Source of the DNA: Defluviicoccus sp.
GTDB lineage: Bacteria > Pseudomonadota > Alphaproteobacteria > MPNO01
DNA: 64,000 nucleotides
Direction of reading: 5' to 3'
Assembly (NCBI GenBank): GCA_022823775.1
Contig: JAJEHI010000008.1
Span: forward strand, 1 to 64,000
In this document: positions 8,475 through 17,053 of the stretch, piece by piece
How positions within the stretch are numbered: the stretch's first letter is position 1
How the letters are laid out: the number at the start of each line of letters is the position of its first letter
The notes under the pieces: model-generated
What the model was told of the DNA's origin: nothing
The model's input: only the letters and a program-made list of their open reading frames with translations
Database searches by the model: none
Translations under genes and position numbers: made by a program

Positions 8475-8570
8475 CCCTCCCCCGGCCCCTCCCGCAAGCG
8501 GGAGGGGAGAAGATAGGTAGGGGCACCGCAGTCCCCTTCTCCCCCGCGGGGAGAGGGTCGGGGTGAGGGG
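8475..8570. repeat. Dispersed double-hairpin repeat (second family), copy 1
   Basis: Two hairpins: a perfect 10-bp stem at 8486-8495/8498-8507 (CCCCTCCCGC with loop AA) and TCTCCCC-CGC-GGGGAGA at 8538-8554, followed by a GGGGTGAGGGG tail. A related element lies at 46246-46346. Both copies sit between convergent 3' ends, so they may serve as two-way terminators. No U-rich tract is present. Confidence 0.7.
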
Positions 8571-8618
8571 CCTCTCAGGGCAACAGCTGGCCGTGATCGT
8601 GCCTGATCGAAAAATGCT

Positions 8619-9398
8619 TCAGCGGCGCGCCACCATGCGCCGCTTGATCTCGCCGATGGCCTTCGCGGGGTTGAGGTCCTTCGGGCAGGTCTTGGTGCAG
8701 TTCATGATGGTGTGGCAGCGATAGAGCCGGAACGGGTCTTCCAGCGCGTCCAGACGCTCGCCCGTATGCTCGTCCCGCGAATCCGCGATCCAGCGATGGG
8801 CCTGGAGCAGGGCGGCCGGCCCGAGATAGCGGTCGCCGTTCCACCAGTAGCTCGGACAGCTCGTGGTGCAGCAGAAGCAGAGGATGCACTCCCACAACCC
8901 GTCCAGCTTCTCGCGTTCCTCGGGCGATTGCAGACGCTCGGCGTCGGGCGGGGCCGGGGTCTCGGTCTTGAGCCAGGGCTCGATCGAGGCGTATTGCGCG
9001 TAGGCGTCCGTGAGGTCGGGCACCAGGTCCTTGACCACCTTCATGTGCGGCAGCGGGTAGACTTTCACGTCGCCCCGGATGTCGGAGATGAACCGCGTGC
9101 AGGCGAGCGTGTTGGTGCCGTCGATATTCATCGCACAGCTGCCGCAGACGCCCTCGCGGCAGGACCGCCGGAAGGTGAGGGTGGGATCGATCTCGTTCTT
9201 GATCTTGATCACGGCGTCGAGGACCATCGGGCCGCAATCGTCGAGGTCGACGGTGTAGCTGTCGACCCTCGGCGTCTCGCCGGAATCGGGATCCCAGCGA
9301 TAGACCCTGAACGTCCGCGGCCGCCTGGCGTCTTCCGGCGGCTTGTGGTCGGTTCCCTTGCGGATCTTCGAATTCGCGGGCAGCGCGAGCTCGGCCAT
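8619..9398 (-). CDS. sdhB: Succinate dehydrogenase iron-sulfur subunit
   Basis: 259 residues, the usual length. SdhB carries electrons from the flavin of SdhA to quinone through three clusters on the cytoplasmic face of the inner membrane. The 2Fe-2S cluster cysteines are C80, C85, C88 and C100 ([18 protein letters not shown]...C). The 4Fe-4S and 3Fe-4S ligands lie in [16 protein letters not shown] and [17 protein letters not shown]. It is last in the sdhCDAB operon, 13 nt after sdhA. Confidence 0.97.
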   Translation of the reverse strand: MAELALPANSKIRKGTDHKPPEDARRPRTFRVYRWDPDSGETPRVDSYTVDLDDCGPMVLDAVIKIKNEIDPTLTFRRSCREGVCGSCAMNIDGTNTLACTRFISDIRGDVKVYPLPHMKVVKDLVPDLTDAYAQYASIEPWLKTETPAPPDAERLQSPEEREKLDGLWECILCFCCTTSCPSYWWNGDRYLGPAALLQAHRWIADSRDEHTGERLDALEDPFRLYRCHTIMNCTKTCPKDLNPAKAIGEIKRRMVARR

Positions 9399-9411
9399 GG
9401 CGGCTCCCGGA

Positions 9412-11205
9412 TCAGTAGACGCGGTCCTTGGGCGGTACCGCCTGGACCTCGTTGGTCATCGTGTTGGTATGGACCGGACGGTATTCCATGCGTGTCCGGC
9501 CGTCCTCGTCGAGCCAGATCAGCGTGTGCTTCATCCAGTTCTCGTCGTCGCGCTCCGGGAAGTCCTCGCGTGCATGCGCCCCCCGGCTTTCCTCGCGGTC
9601 GAGCGCCGCGTCGACGCTGACCACGGATTGCTCGAGCAGGTTGTCGAACTCGAGGGCCTCGACCAGGTCGGAATTCCAGATCATCGACCGGTCGGACACC
9701 GACATGTCCGACCGTCCGTCCCACACCTTCCCGAGCTTCTCCTTGCCCCCGGCCAGGATCTCGCCGGTGCGGAACACGGCGCAGTGGCTCTGCATGATCT
9801 GCTGCATTTCGAGCCGAAGCGCCGCGCACGGGGTTCCGCCCTTGGCGTGGCGCCGTGAATCGAGCCGGTCCAGCGCCTTGTCTCCGGCATCGGCCGCAAG
9901 CGGAGGCTGGGACGCGCCGGGCTCCAGGATCTCGACGCAGCGATTGGCCGCCGCGCGGCCGAACACGACGAGGTCCAGGAGCGAATTCGAGCCCAGCCGG
10001 TTGGCGCCGTGGACCGAGACGCAGGCCGCCTCGCCGATCGCCATCAGCCCCGGCACCGTGGCTTCCAGCGCGCCGTTGGCGGGCGCGCGGGCCTCGCCCA
10101 GATGGTTGGTCGGCACGCCGCCCATGTTGTAGTGCACGGTAGGGAGCACCGGGACCGGCTCGCGGGTGACGTCGACGCCGGCGAAGATCTTCGCGGTCTC
10201 CGAGATGCCGGGCAGGCGCTCCGCGATCACCTTGGCGTCGAGATGCTCGATATGCAGGTGGATGTGGTCGCGGTTCTCGCCGACGCCCCGCCCCTCGCGC
10301 ATCTCGACGGTCATCGCCCGGGAGACCACGTCGCGCGAGGCGAGATCCTTCACGTTGGGCGCGTAGCGCTCCATGAAACGTTCGCCCTCGGAATTCGTCA
10401 AATAGCCGCCCTCGCCGCGCACGCCTTCGGTGATCAGGCAGCCGGCGCCGTAGATGCCGGTCGGGTGGAACTGGATGAACTCCATGTCTTCCAGCGGCAG
10501 CCCCGCCCTCAGCGCCATCGCGTTGCCGTCCCCGGTCTGGGTATGCGCCCCGGTGCAGGCGAAATAGGACCGGCCGTAGCCGCCGGTCGCGATGACCGTC
10601 ATCTGCGCCTGGAAGCGGTGGACGGTCCCGTCGTCGAGGTTCCACGCCATTACGCCCCGCACCGACCCCGAGTCGTCGGTGAGCAGGTCGATCGCAAAAT
10701 ACTCGATGAAGAATTCCGCATCGTGGCGCAGCGACTGCTGGTAGAGCGTGTGCAGGATCGCGTGCCCGGTCCGGTCGGCGGCGGCCGCGGTGCGCCTTGC
10801 CGGCGGTCCTTCGCCGTAGCGCGTCGTCATGCCCCCGAACGGTCGCTGGTAGATTTTGCCCTCCGGGGTGCGCGAGAACGGCACGCCGTAATGTTCCAGC
10901 TCGATCACCGCCGGGATCGCCTCGCGGCACATATATTCGATCGCGTCCTGGTCGCCGAGCCAGTCGGCGCCCTTGACGGTGTCGTAGAAATGCCAGCGCC
11001 AGTCGTCTTCGCTCATATTGCCGAGCGCGGCGGAAATGCCGCCCTGGGCGGCGACGGTATGGCTGCGGGTCGGGAAGACCTTGGTAATGCAGGCGGTCTT
11101 GAGCCCCTTGACCGCCATGCCGAAGGTCGCGCGCAGCCCCGCCCCGCCGGCGCCGATCACAACGACATCGTAGCTGTGGTCGACGATTTCGTAGGCGGCG
11201 GTCAT
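9412..11205 (-). CDS. sdhA: Succinate dehydrogenase flavoprotein subunit
   Basis: 597 residues, full length. SdhA oxidises succinate to fumarate in the TCA cycle. The Rossmann motif [11 protein letters not shown] is at 14-24, and H49 in [12 protein letters not shown] is the expected covalent FAD attachment site. Substrate-binding segments include [20 protein letters not shown] and the C-terminal [12 protein letters not shown] region. It starts 4 nt after the sdhD stop and is followed by sdhB. Confidence 0.97.
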   Translation of the reverse strand: MTAAYEIVDHSYDVVVIGAGGAGLRATFGMAVKGLKTACITKVFPTRSHTVAAQGGISAALGNMSEDDWRWHFYDTVKGADWLGDQDAIEYMCREAIPAVIELEHYGVPFSRTPEGKIYQRPFGGMTTRYGEGPPARRTAAAADRTGHAILHTLYQQSLRHDAEFFIEYFAIDLLTDDSGSVRGVMAWNLDDGTVHRFQAQMTVIATGGYGRSYFACTGAHTQTGDGNAMALRAGLPLEDMEFIQFHPTGIYGAGCLITEGVRGEGGYLTNSEGERFMERYAPNVKDLASRDVVSRAMTVEMREGRGVGENRDHIHLHIEHLDAKVIAERLPGISETAKIFAGVDVTREPVPVLPTVHYNMGGVPTNHLGEARAPANGALEATVPGLMAIGEAACVSVHGANRLGSNSLLDLVVFGRAAANRCVEILEPGASQPPLAADAGDKALDRLDSRRHAKGGTPCAALRLEMQQIMQSHCAVFRTGEILAGGKEKLGKVWDGRSDMSVSDRSMIWNSDLVEALEFDNLLEQSVVSVDAALDREESRGAHAREDFPERDDENWMKHTLIWLDEDGRTRMEYRPVHTNTMTNEVQAVPPKDRVY

Positions 11206-11209
11206 CGCT

Positions 11210-11590
11210 TCAGCCTCCGAGCGCGATCTTGAGGACCGAGAACGCGGCGCCGATCCCGAGCGCGACGGCGGCGAACTTGACCGCCGTCACCAAGGCGAAC
11301 TTGAGCCACTCGGCATGCACGTAGTCCTCGATCACCACCTGCAACCCGAGCTGGGCGTGATGGAATCCGGCGAGGATCAGGAGCAGCATCAATACCGCGG
11401 ACACGGGGTTCCGCAGCCACTCCGCCACCGCCCCGTGCCCGGCGCCCGTCATGACGATCAGCGAGACGACGAACCAGAGGACCAGCGGGATCAGGGCGAG
11501 CGCGGTGAGCCGCTGCGCCCACCAATGCGCGGTCCCTTCCTTCGCCGAACCGAGGCCGCGTACCCGGCCGAGCGGCGTGCGGAGGCTCAT
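11210..11590 (-). CDS. sdhD: Succinate dehydrogenase membrane anchor subunit
   Basis: 126 residues with three predicted membrane helices. The start ATG overlaps the sdhC stop (ATGA). The motif [16 protein letters not shown] holds the probable haem ligand H78 and the quinone-site pair D89/Y90, at the same 11-residue spacing as in the E. coli protein. It anchors the SdhAB head and completes the ubiquinone site with SdhC. An in-frame extension upstream runs through sdhC and is rejected. Confidence 0.93.
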   Translation of the reverse strand: MSLRTPLGRVRGLGSAKEGTAHWWAQRLTALALIPLVLWFVVSLIVMTGAGHGAVAEWLRNPVSAVLMLLLILAGFHHAQLGLQVVIEDYVHAEWLKFALVTAVKFAAVALGIGAAFSVLKIALGG

Positions 11591-11985
11591 CGGAGCGCCC
11601 CCATCGATGCGTAGGCCAGCACCCAGGCCAGAAGGGTCAGCACGGCGGCCGAACCGACCGCCAGCCATCCAGTCACGGACACGGTGTCGAGCTCGAAGCC
11701 CCGCCCCATGTCCCAGAACAGGTGCCGGATGCCGTTGCACAAATGGTAGAACAGCGCGAAGGTCCAGCCGAACAGCAGCAGCCGTCCGAGGAAGGACCCG
11801 ACGGCCGCCTGCGCGGTCTCGAACGCGTCCGGCCCCGACGCGGCGGCCGCCAGCCACCAGAGCAGAAGCAGCAGCCCCGCCGCCAGCACGATCCCCGTCG
11901 CGCGGTGGGCGATCGACAGCACCGATGTGATCTGCGGCCGGTAGACCTGCAGGTGGGGCGACAGGGGCCTGTCCTGGTTGCTCAT
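11587..11985 (-). CDS. sdhC: Succinate dehydrogenase cytochrome b556 subunit
   Basis: 132 residues, three membrane helices. The N-terminal RPLSPHLQVYRPQITSVLS (a hallmark of alphaproteobacterial and mitochondrial SdhC), the quinone-site Ser24 and Arg28 in SIAHRATG, and the haem ligand H81 in YHLCNGIRHLFWDMG are visible. First gene of sdhCDAB, with a promoter-like sequence 56 to 84 nt upstream of its start. Confidence 0.95.
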   Translation of the reverse strand: MSNQDRPLSPHLQVYRPQITSVLSIAHRATGIVLAAGLLLLLWWLAAAASGPDAFETAQAAVGSFLGRLLLFGWTFALFYHLCNGIRHLFWDMGRGFELDTVSVTGWLAVGSAAVLTLLAWVLAYASMGALR

Positions 11986-12040
11986 CGACGCTAACCCTGA
12001 TGGATGCGGCGGCGCGAGGCCTCGGGCCGAACGGCGGTCC

Positions 12041-12069
12041 GGTTTAGACCGGGACCGGGGTCAAGTCAA
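12041..12069 (-). promoter_or_regulatory. Predicted sigma-70 promoter of sdhCDAB
   Basis: On the minus strand, TTGACT (12069-12064) and TAAACC (12046-12041) are separated by 17 nt, upstream of sdhC. The -35 box matches 5 of 6 consensus bases; the -10 box is weaker (3 of 6). It is the only good candidate in the 195-nt gap shared with the divergent toxin-antitoxin genes. Confidence 0.45.
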
Positions 12070-12114
12070 ATTGGGGCGGTTAGGACGCCTGCGCGGTCGC
12101 GAGCCCCCAACTCG

Positions 12115-12143
12115 TTGACATGGAACCGGATCCATCGTACATA
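12115..12143 (+). promoter_or_regulatory. Predicted promoter of the tacAT operon
   Basis: Perfect TTGACA (12115-12120), 17-nt spacer, then TACATA (12138-12143) about 38 nt before the antitoxin ATG. The -10 box overlaps a direct repeat (TACAT-ACACCG at 12138-12148 and TACAT-CT-ACACCG at 12153-12165). Autorepressing ribbon-helix-helix antitoxins commonly bind such repeats, so the repeat pair may be the operator. That link is inferred. Confidence 0.5.
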
Positions 12144-12180
12144 CACCGTCATTACATCTACACCGGAGACGAGGCCTTCC

Positions 12181-12465
12181 ATGCCGGTTCCCGAGCGGGC
12201 CCTGCAAAGTCAAACGATCAATCTGCGCGCTTCGGTCGAGCAGAAGACCCTGATCGACCGTGCGGCGAAGCGCCTCGGCAAGTCGCGCACCGAGTTCGTC
12301 CTCGATACGATGCGCGAGGCGTCGGAGAACGTGCTGCTCGACCAACGCCTGCTCATTCTCGACGACGTCGCGTTCGGGGCGTTCGAAGCGATGCTCGATG
12401 CGCCCGCCGAGCCGGGCGAAGGACTGCGCCGGACCCTGACGACACCCCCGCCCTGGAGCGAGTGA
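12181..12465 (+). CDS. tacA: DUF1778/TacA-type antitoxin
   Basis: 94 residues from the ATG at 12181. The N-terminal half is a ribbon-helix-helix DNA-binding domain (TINLRASVEQKTLIDRAAKRLGKSRTEFVL region), as in DUF1778 antitoxins. The C-terminal half (LLDQRLLILDDVAFGAFEAM) matches the toxin-neutralising segment that wraps the partner acetyltransferase. These antitoxins form a complex with the toxin and repress their own promoter. The toxin gene starts 10 nt downstream. It is the only DNA-binding protein recognised in the window. Confidence 0.9.
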   Translation: MPVPERALQSQTINLRASVEQKTLIDRAAKRLGKSRTEFVLDTMREASENVLLDQRLLILDDVAFGAFEAMLDAPAEPGEGLRRTLTTPPPWSE

Positions 12466-12475
12466 TCGCCCGGGC

Positions 12476-12973
12476 ATGAGTCCGACCGCCCCCGAGCCCG
12501 TCGCCGCCCATCACGTATTCGCCGATTTCGACAGCGGCCAACCCACGCTCGACAACTGGCTGACGGCCCGCGCCCTCAAGAACGAGCGGGACGGCGCTTC
12601 GCGTACCTATGTTGTTTGCGACGACGGTGCCGTCGTCGCGTATTACTGCCTCGCCGCGGGTTCGGTGCAGCACCGGGACGTGCCCGGGAGGCTCAGACGC
12701 AACATGCCCGATCCGATCCCGGTGATGCTGATGGGCCGTTTGGCTGTCGTCAGATCCCATCAAGGCAGGGGACTCGCGCGCGGTCTGGTGCGGGACGCCA
12801 TTCTGCGCACGCTGAAAGCTGCGGAGATCGCTGGGATCAGGGCGCTGCTCGTTCACGCCCTAGACGATGATGCCGCGCGGTTCTACCGACACCTGGGATT
12901 TCTGGAGTCGCCCGTCGATCCCCTCGTTCTTGCCTTGCCCGTGGCGACAGCGCGAAAGGCGCTCGATCCCTGA
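12476..12973 (+). CDS. tacT: TacT-like GNAT acetyltransferase toxin
   Basis: 165 residues. GNAT fold: the acetyl-CoA pyrophosphate loop is SHQGRGLARGL (about 94-104), and the catalytic-type tyrosine Y137 lies in ARFYRHLGF. TacT toxins acetylate the amino group of aminoacyl-tRNA and block translation, giving growth arrest. Preceded by its DUF1778 antitoxin, a standard type II arrangement. The family match is strong; activity in this host is assumed. An ordinary GNAT enzyme is possible, but the antitoxin neighbour argues against that. Confidence 0.88.
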   Translation: MSPTAPEPVAAHHVFADFDSGQPTLDNWLTARALKNERDGASRTYVVCDDGAVVAYYCLAAGSVQHRDVPGRLRRNMPDPIPVMLMGRLAVVRSHQGRGLARGLVRDAILRTLKAAEIAGIRALLVHALDDDAARFYRHLGFLESPVDPLVLALPVATARKALDP

Positions 12974-13018
12974 CGATGCGGTCGGTAATGCCGACGCAAT
13001 CCGGTCGGGGGATTGCGG

Positions 13019-13906
13019 TCATCCCGCCTCCCGCTCCAGCGCCGCGATTCCCTCCGCCAGGACCAGGATGCGCTCGGCTTCTTCGACGTGGAGGGCCTCG
13101 ATCAGCTTGCCGTCGACCAGTGTGACGCCCTTGCCTTCGGCGGCGGCCTGGCGCCATGCGGTGCTTATCCTCCGCGCCCATTCGATGTCCGCTTCCGACG
13201 GGCCGAATACCGCGTTGGCGACGGCGATGGTCCTGGGGTGCAGGAGGGACTTGCCGTCGAAGCCGAAGCTTTTTCCCTGACGGCAGGAGCGCTCGAAGCC
13301 CTCGTCGTCCGACAGGTCGAAATGGGGCGCGTCCAGCACGGCGAGCCCGGCCTCGCGCGCCGCCAGCACGCAGAGCCCGATGCTCGTCAGGAGCGGCAAC
13401 CGGTCGGGCGCGTGCAGGTCGGCCTGAAGCGCCTTCGAGAGATCGGCCGTGCCGAGAGTCAGCACCGCCATGCGCGGGTGCGCGTTGGCGATGAGGCGCG
13501 CATCGAGAATGCCCCTCGGCGTTTCCAGCATGCACCAGATGCCCATGCCGTCCGGCGCGCCGGCGCCTTCCAGGACGGCGGCAGCCTGCGCCACCGTCGC
13601 CGGGTCCTCGACCTTGGGCAGCATCGCCGCGTCGGCGCCGCTCGCTCCGACTGCGGCGAGGTCGTCCTCGAACCACGGCGTGCCGATCCCGTTGACCCGG
13701 ATCACGATCTCGCGCGAACCGTAGCCGCCTTCGGCGAGGAAACTCATGACCCGGCCGCGCGCGTCGACCTTCGCGTCGGGAAGCACGCCGTCTTCCAGGT
13801 CCATGATCAGGACGTCCGCCGGAAGGCTCCGCCCCTTCTCCAGCGCGCGCGCATTGGCGCCCGGCATGTAGAGGGCGCTGCGCCTCGGTCGGATGGGGCG
13901 GGACAC
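13019..13906 (-). CDS. HpcH/HpaI-type CoA-ester lyase (CitE/malyl-CoA lyase-like)
   Basis: 295 residues from GTG at 13906, 5 nt after the stop of the TPR gene. The N-terminus RSALYMPGANARALEK and the DLEDGVLPDAK motif (Mg2+-binding acidic residues), GIWCMLETPRGI (metal Glu) and KSLLHPRTI are typical of the CitE/MclA/CoA-lyase family, which makes or cleaves beta-hydroxyacyl-CoA esters such as (S)-citramalyl-CoA or malyl-CoA. No acyl-carrier or citrate lyase alpha subunit is adjacent, so free citrate cleavage is unlikely. Exact substrate unknown. Confidence 0.87.
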   Translation of the reverse strand: MSRPIRPRRSALYMPGANARALEKGRSLPADVLIMDLEDGVLPDAKVDARGRVMSFLAEGGYGSREIVIRVNGIGTPWFEDDLAAVGASGADAAMLPKVEDPATVAQAAAVLEGAGAPDGMGIWCMLETPRGILDARLIANAHPRMAVLTLGTADLSKALQADLHAPDRLPLLTSIGLCVLAAREAGLAVLDAPHFDLSDDEGFERSCRQGKSFGFDGKSLLHPRTIAVANAVFGPSEADIEWARRISTAWRQAAAEGKGVTLVDGKLIEALHVEEAERILVLAEGIAALEREAG

Positions 13907-13911
13907 GGGGG

Positions 13912-14640
13912 CTATTCCCCGGTCGCCGAGAGTGCATCGGCGCGCCGCTCGTAGTCCGCCGCCTCGCCGTCGCGGCCGGTGTGGCGGAGAACGGCGGCGA
14001 GAAGCCTCATGGAATCCACCTGCTCCGGATCGATCTCCACGGACCGCCGCGCATTCGCCTCGGCGAGATCGAATTCTTCCCTGGCGACGTGGATGCCGCT
14101 CAGGAGATTGTAGAGATCCGCGTTCGTATCGTCCGCCGAGATCGCCGCCGTCGCGCATTCGAGCGCCTCGTCATGGCGCTCCAGCGTGACCAGCAGGGAG
14201 CCGAGGCTTCCGAGGGCCAGGCTCGAGTCCGGTTCCAGCGCAACCGCGCACCGGCAGGCATCGACCGCCGTTTCCGTCTCGTCGAGCCGGTCGAGCGCGC
14301 CGCTCAGGCCGAGCCAATATTCCGCATTGTCGGGCTTGAGACGGATCGCTGCCCAAAAGGCTTCGCGCGCGTCTTCCATCCGCTCCGCGATTCCGAGCAG
14401 CAGGGCGCGGGTACCGTGAAACCTGGCGATCGAGGAGTCGGCCGCGACCGCGGCGTCGAGCAGATCGAGCGCAGCCTCGAATTCCCCCTGCCCGAAGGCG
14501 ATGATTCCCCTGAGATACTTCGCTTCGCCGTTTCCGGGATCGAGGGTCTCGACCCGATCCAGCACGCGCCTGGCCTTGCGGATCCGGTCTTTCAGATAGA
14601 GGTCGAGGGCCCGTTCGAGCAACTCGTACACGTCCGCCAT
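13912..14640 (-). CDS. Tetratricopeptide repeat protein
   Basis: 242 residues from the ATG at 14640. The chain is almost entirely helical TPR hairpins, about six units of 34 residues, with repeats such as LDPGNGEAKYLRGIIAFGQGEFEAALD-like stretches and RLKPDNAEYWLGLSGALDRL. TPR arrays mediate protein-protein contacts. There is no signal peptide and no enzymatic domain. It is cotranscribed with the CoA-ester lyase 5 nt downstream and divergent from the second molybdenum hydroxylase gene. Its partner is unknown. Confidence 0.85.
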   Translation of the reverse strand: MADVYELLERALDLYLKDRIRKARRVLDRVETLDPGNGEAKYLRGIIAFGQGEFEAALDLLDAAVAADSSIARFHGTRALLLGIAERMEDAREAFWAAIRLKPDNAEYWLGLSGALDRLDETETAVDACRCAVALEPDSSLALGSLGSLLVTLERHDEALECATAAISADDTNADLYNLLSGIHVAREEFDLAEANARRSVEIDPEQVDSMRLLAAVLRHTGRDGEAADYERRADALSATGE

Positions 14641-14752
14641 GCCGGACCTTATAGGTTCGCGGTCGGAACCCGGCAAGCGACGCCCCCCGCTTTCGCCCGC
14701 AGCCGTGCGCGCCCTACACTCCGCCGGCCCGAGGAACACACCGGAGGCGGCG

Positions 14753-17053
14753 ATGACGAATGCCGGGCCGATCGGCCGGCCGGTTCCGCGCAAGGAGGAT
14801 GCGCGGCTGCTGCGCGGGCGGGCATGCTTCGTCGACGACCTTCACCTCGACCGCATGCTGCATGGCGTTTTCGTCCGCAGCCCCCACCCGCACGCGGCGA
14901 TCGGCGGCATCGATACCGCCGCCGCGCTCGCCGCCGGAGCCCGTCTGGTGCTCACCGCGGACGATCTCCCCTTCGCCGACCGGGGCTTCGTGGTGCGTTA
15001 CTGGCACACGGCGATCCGGGGCGGCACCCAGCCCTTCCTCGCGCGCGGACGGGTCCGCTATGTCGGCGAGCCGGTGGCGCTCGTGGTCGCCGACGACGCG
15101 TACCGGGCCGAGGATATCGCCCCGCTGGTGGAGGTCGACTACCGCCCGCTCCAGTCCGTCGCCGGGATAGAGGCGGCGATGGCGGACGGCGCGCCCGCCC
15201 TCCACGATCCCTGGACCGGCAACGTCGCTGCCCGGTTTTCCTACCGGCGCGGCGACGCGGCCGGCACGCTCGAACGGGCGGCGCGCCGCGTCAACCACGA
15301 AACCCGCTTCGCGCGGCAGGTTCCGCTGCCGCTGGAGACCCGGGGCGCGGTGGCCGATTTCGACCGGGCGCGCGGGACGCTGACCGTCCGGCTCTCCACC
15401 CAGGCGCATTACAACGTCCGCGAAAACCTCGCCTCGCTTCTCGACCTGCCCGAGAGCGCCGTCCGGGTGATCTGCGAGGATGTCGGCGGCGGCTTCGGCG
15501 CCAAGTCGCGCTGCTACGGAGAGGAGATCGTTCTCGCCGAGGCGAGCCGCCGGCTCGGCCGTCCGGTCAAGTGGATCGAGGACCGGCGCGAGAACATGCT
15601 GGCCACGACCCATTCGCGCGGGATCGACGTGGCGCTCGAGCTCGGGCTCTCCGAAGATGGGCGTTTCGAGGCGCTGCGGGCGACGGTCGCGCTCGATACC
15701 GGCGCCTATGTGTTCACCAGCGGGATCGCCACCGCCGAGCTCTGCGGCGCCCTGATACCCGGGGCCTACCGCATTCCCGACTTCTCCGTCGAGGTGCTGG
15801 CGGTCGGGACCAACAAGACGCCGGCGGCGACCTATCGCGGCGCGGGTCAGCCGGAAGCCGCGCTCGCTGTCGAAACCCTGGTCGACCGCGCCGCCCTCCA
15901 GCTCGGTATCGACGCGGCCGAGCTCCGCCGGCGCAACCTGGTAAGGCCGGGCGACCTGCCCTATGCGACGGCAACCGGTTTCGGCGGCCTCGGTTTCGAC
16001 TTCCTTGGCGGCGACTTTCCCGCGCTGCTCGACCGGACGATCGAGGAGAGCGGCTACGGCGAGGCCGTGCAAACCCGTTTAGACGGCGCGCGGATCGCCT
16101 GGGGGCTTGCCGGCGGCGTCGATGTCTCCGGCGTGGTCGATTACGAGTCCGCGCGGGTCCGCATCGACCCGTCGGGCGACGTGCTCGTCCACTCCGGAAT
16201 GAGCTCGCAGGGGCAGGGGCAGGCGACGACCTTCGCGCAGATCGCGGCGGAAGCGCTGGGCGCGGAGACCGACCGCGTTTCCGTCGCGATGGGCGACACC
16301 GCGCTCCTGTCCTTCGGACGGGGGGCGTTCGCGAGCCGGGGCGCGATCATGGGCGGCAGCGCGGTCCTCGAGGCGGCGAGGGCGCTGCGATCCCGGACTC
16401 TGGAAATCGCCGCGCAACTCCTGCAGGACGAGGGCGGCGGGCTCGACATCGTCGGCGGGCGCATCGTCCGGCGGAAGGGCGGCGATACCGGGCTGACGCT
16501 CGGGGACGCGGCGCGCGCCGTAGCGCCCGGCGGGCCGCTGTTCGACGGCGGCGCGGGTCTCGAAGCGGAGACCGTGTGGCGTGCCGACCGGCCCGCGACG
16601 CTGGCGTACTCGGTCCATGCGGCGCGCGTGGCGGTGGACCCGGAAACCGGTGCCGTCGAGGTCGTGGATTATGCGGTCGGCCACGATATCGGGCGCGCGC
16701 TCAACCCCGCGATCGTCGACGGCCAGGTCGCGGGCGGCGCGGCGGAGGGGATTGCGAACGCGCTGCTCACCGAAATGGTCTTCGCGTCCGACGGGCAGCC
16801 GCTCACCCTGACGCTCGCCGATTACCTCGCGGGCACCGCGGACGGCGCGCTCGCTCCGCGCCTGGTCGAACGGGACACGCCGTCGCCCACGAACCCGCTC
16901 GGTATCCGGGGCGTCGGCGAAAGCGCCGCCATCGCGCCGCCCGCGGCGATCTGGAACGCCGTGGCCCGGGCGATGGGATGGGACGCCGCACCGGCCCGCA
17001 TCCCCATCTCCCCCGCAGCGCTGGCCGTGACCCGGGTGAGGAATGCGAGCTAA
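14753..17053 (+). CDS. Xanthine dehydrogenase/CoxL-family molybdopterin-binding subunit (orphan), copy 2
   Basis: 766 residues; ATG with GGAGG upstream. The opening IGRPVPRKEDARLLRGRACFVDD parallels the copy at 6161-8443. Mo-cofactor segments are DVGGGFGAKSR, TYRGAGQPEAALAVETLVD and MSSQGQGQATTFAQIA, and the catalytic Glu is E723 in IRGVGESAA. It is a large subunit of a molybdenum hydroxylase for N-heterocycles or aldehydes. As with copy 1, no FAD or 2Fe-2S subunit gene lies next to it. Its stop codon overlaps the stop of the convergent outer-membrane gene. Confidence 0.88.
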   Translation: MTNAGPIGRPVPRKEDARLLRGRACFVDDLHLDRMLHGVFVRSPHPHAAIGGIDTAAALAAGARLVLTADDLPFADRGFVVRYWHTAIRGGTQPFLARGRVRYVGEPVALVVADDAYRAEDIAPLVEVDYRPLQSVAGIEAAMADGAPALHDPWTGNVAARFSYRRGDAAGTLERAARRVNHETRFARQVPLPLETRGAVADFDRARGTLTVRLSTQAHYNVRENLASLLDLPESAVRVICEDVGGGFGAKSRCYGEEIVLAEASRRLGRPVKWIEDRRENMLATTHSRGIDVALELGLSEDGRFEALRATVALDTGAYVFTSGIATAELCGALIPGAYRIPDFSVEVLAVGTNKTPAATYRGAGQPEAALAVETLVDRAALQLGIDAAELRRRNLVRPGDLPYATATGFGGLGFDFLGGDFPALLDRTIEESGYGEAVQTRLDGARIAWGLAGGVDVSGVVDYESARVRIDPSGDVLVHSGMSSQGQGQATTFAQIAAEALGAETDRVSVAMGDTALLSFGRGAFASRGAIMGGSAVLEAARALRSRTLEIAAQLLQDEGGGLDIVGGRIVRRKGGDTGLTLGDAARAVAPGGPLFDGGAGLEAETVWRADRPATLAYSVHAARVAVDPETGAVEVVDYAVGHDIGRALNPAIVDGQVAGGAAEGIANALLTEMVFASDGQPLTLTLADYLAGTADGALAPRLVERDTPSPTNPLGIRGVGESAAIAPPAAIWNAVARAMGWDAAPARIPISPAALAVTRVRNAS

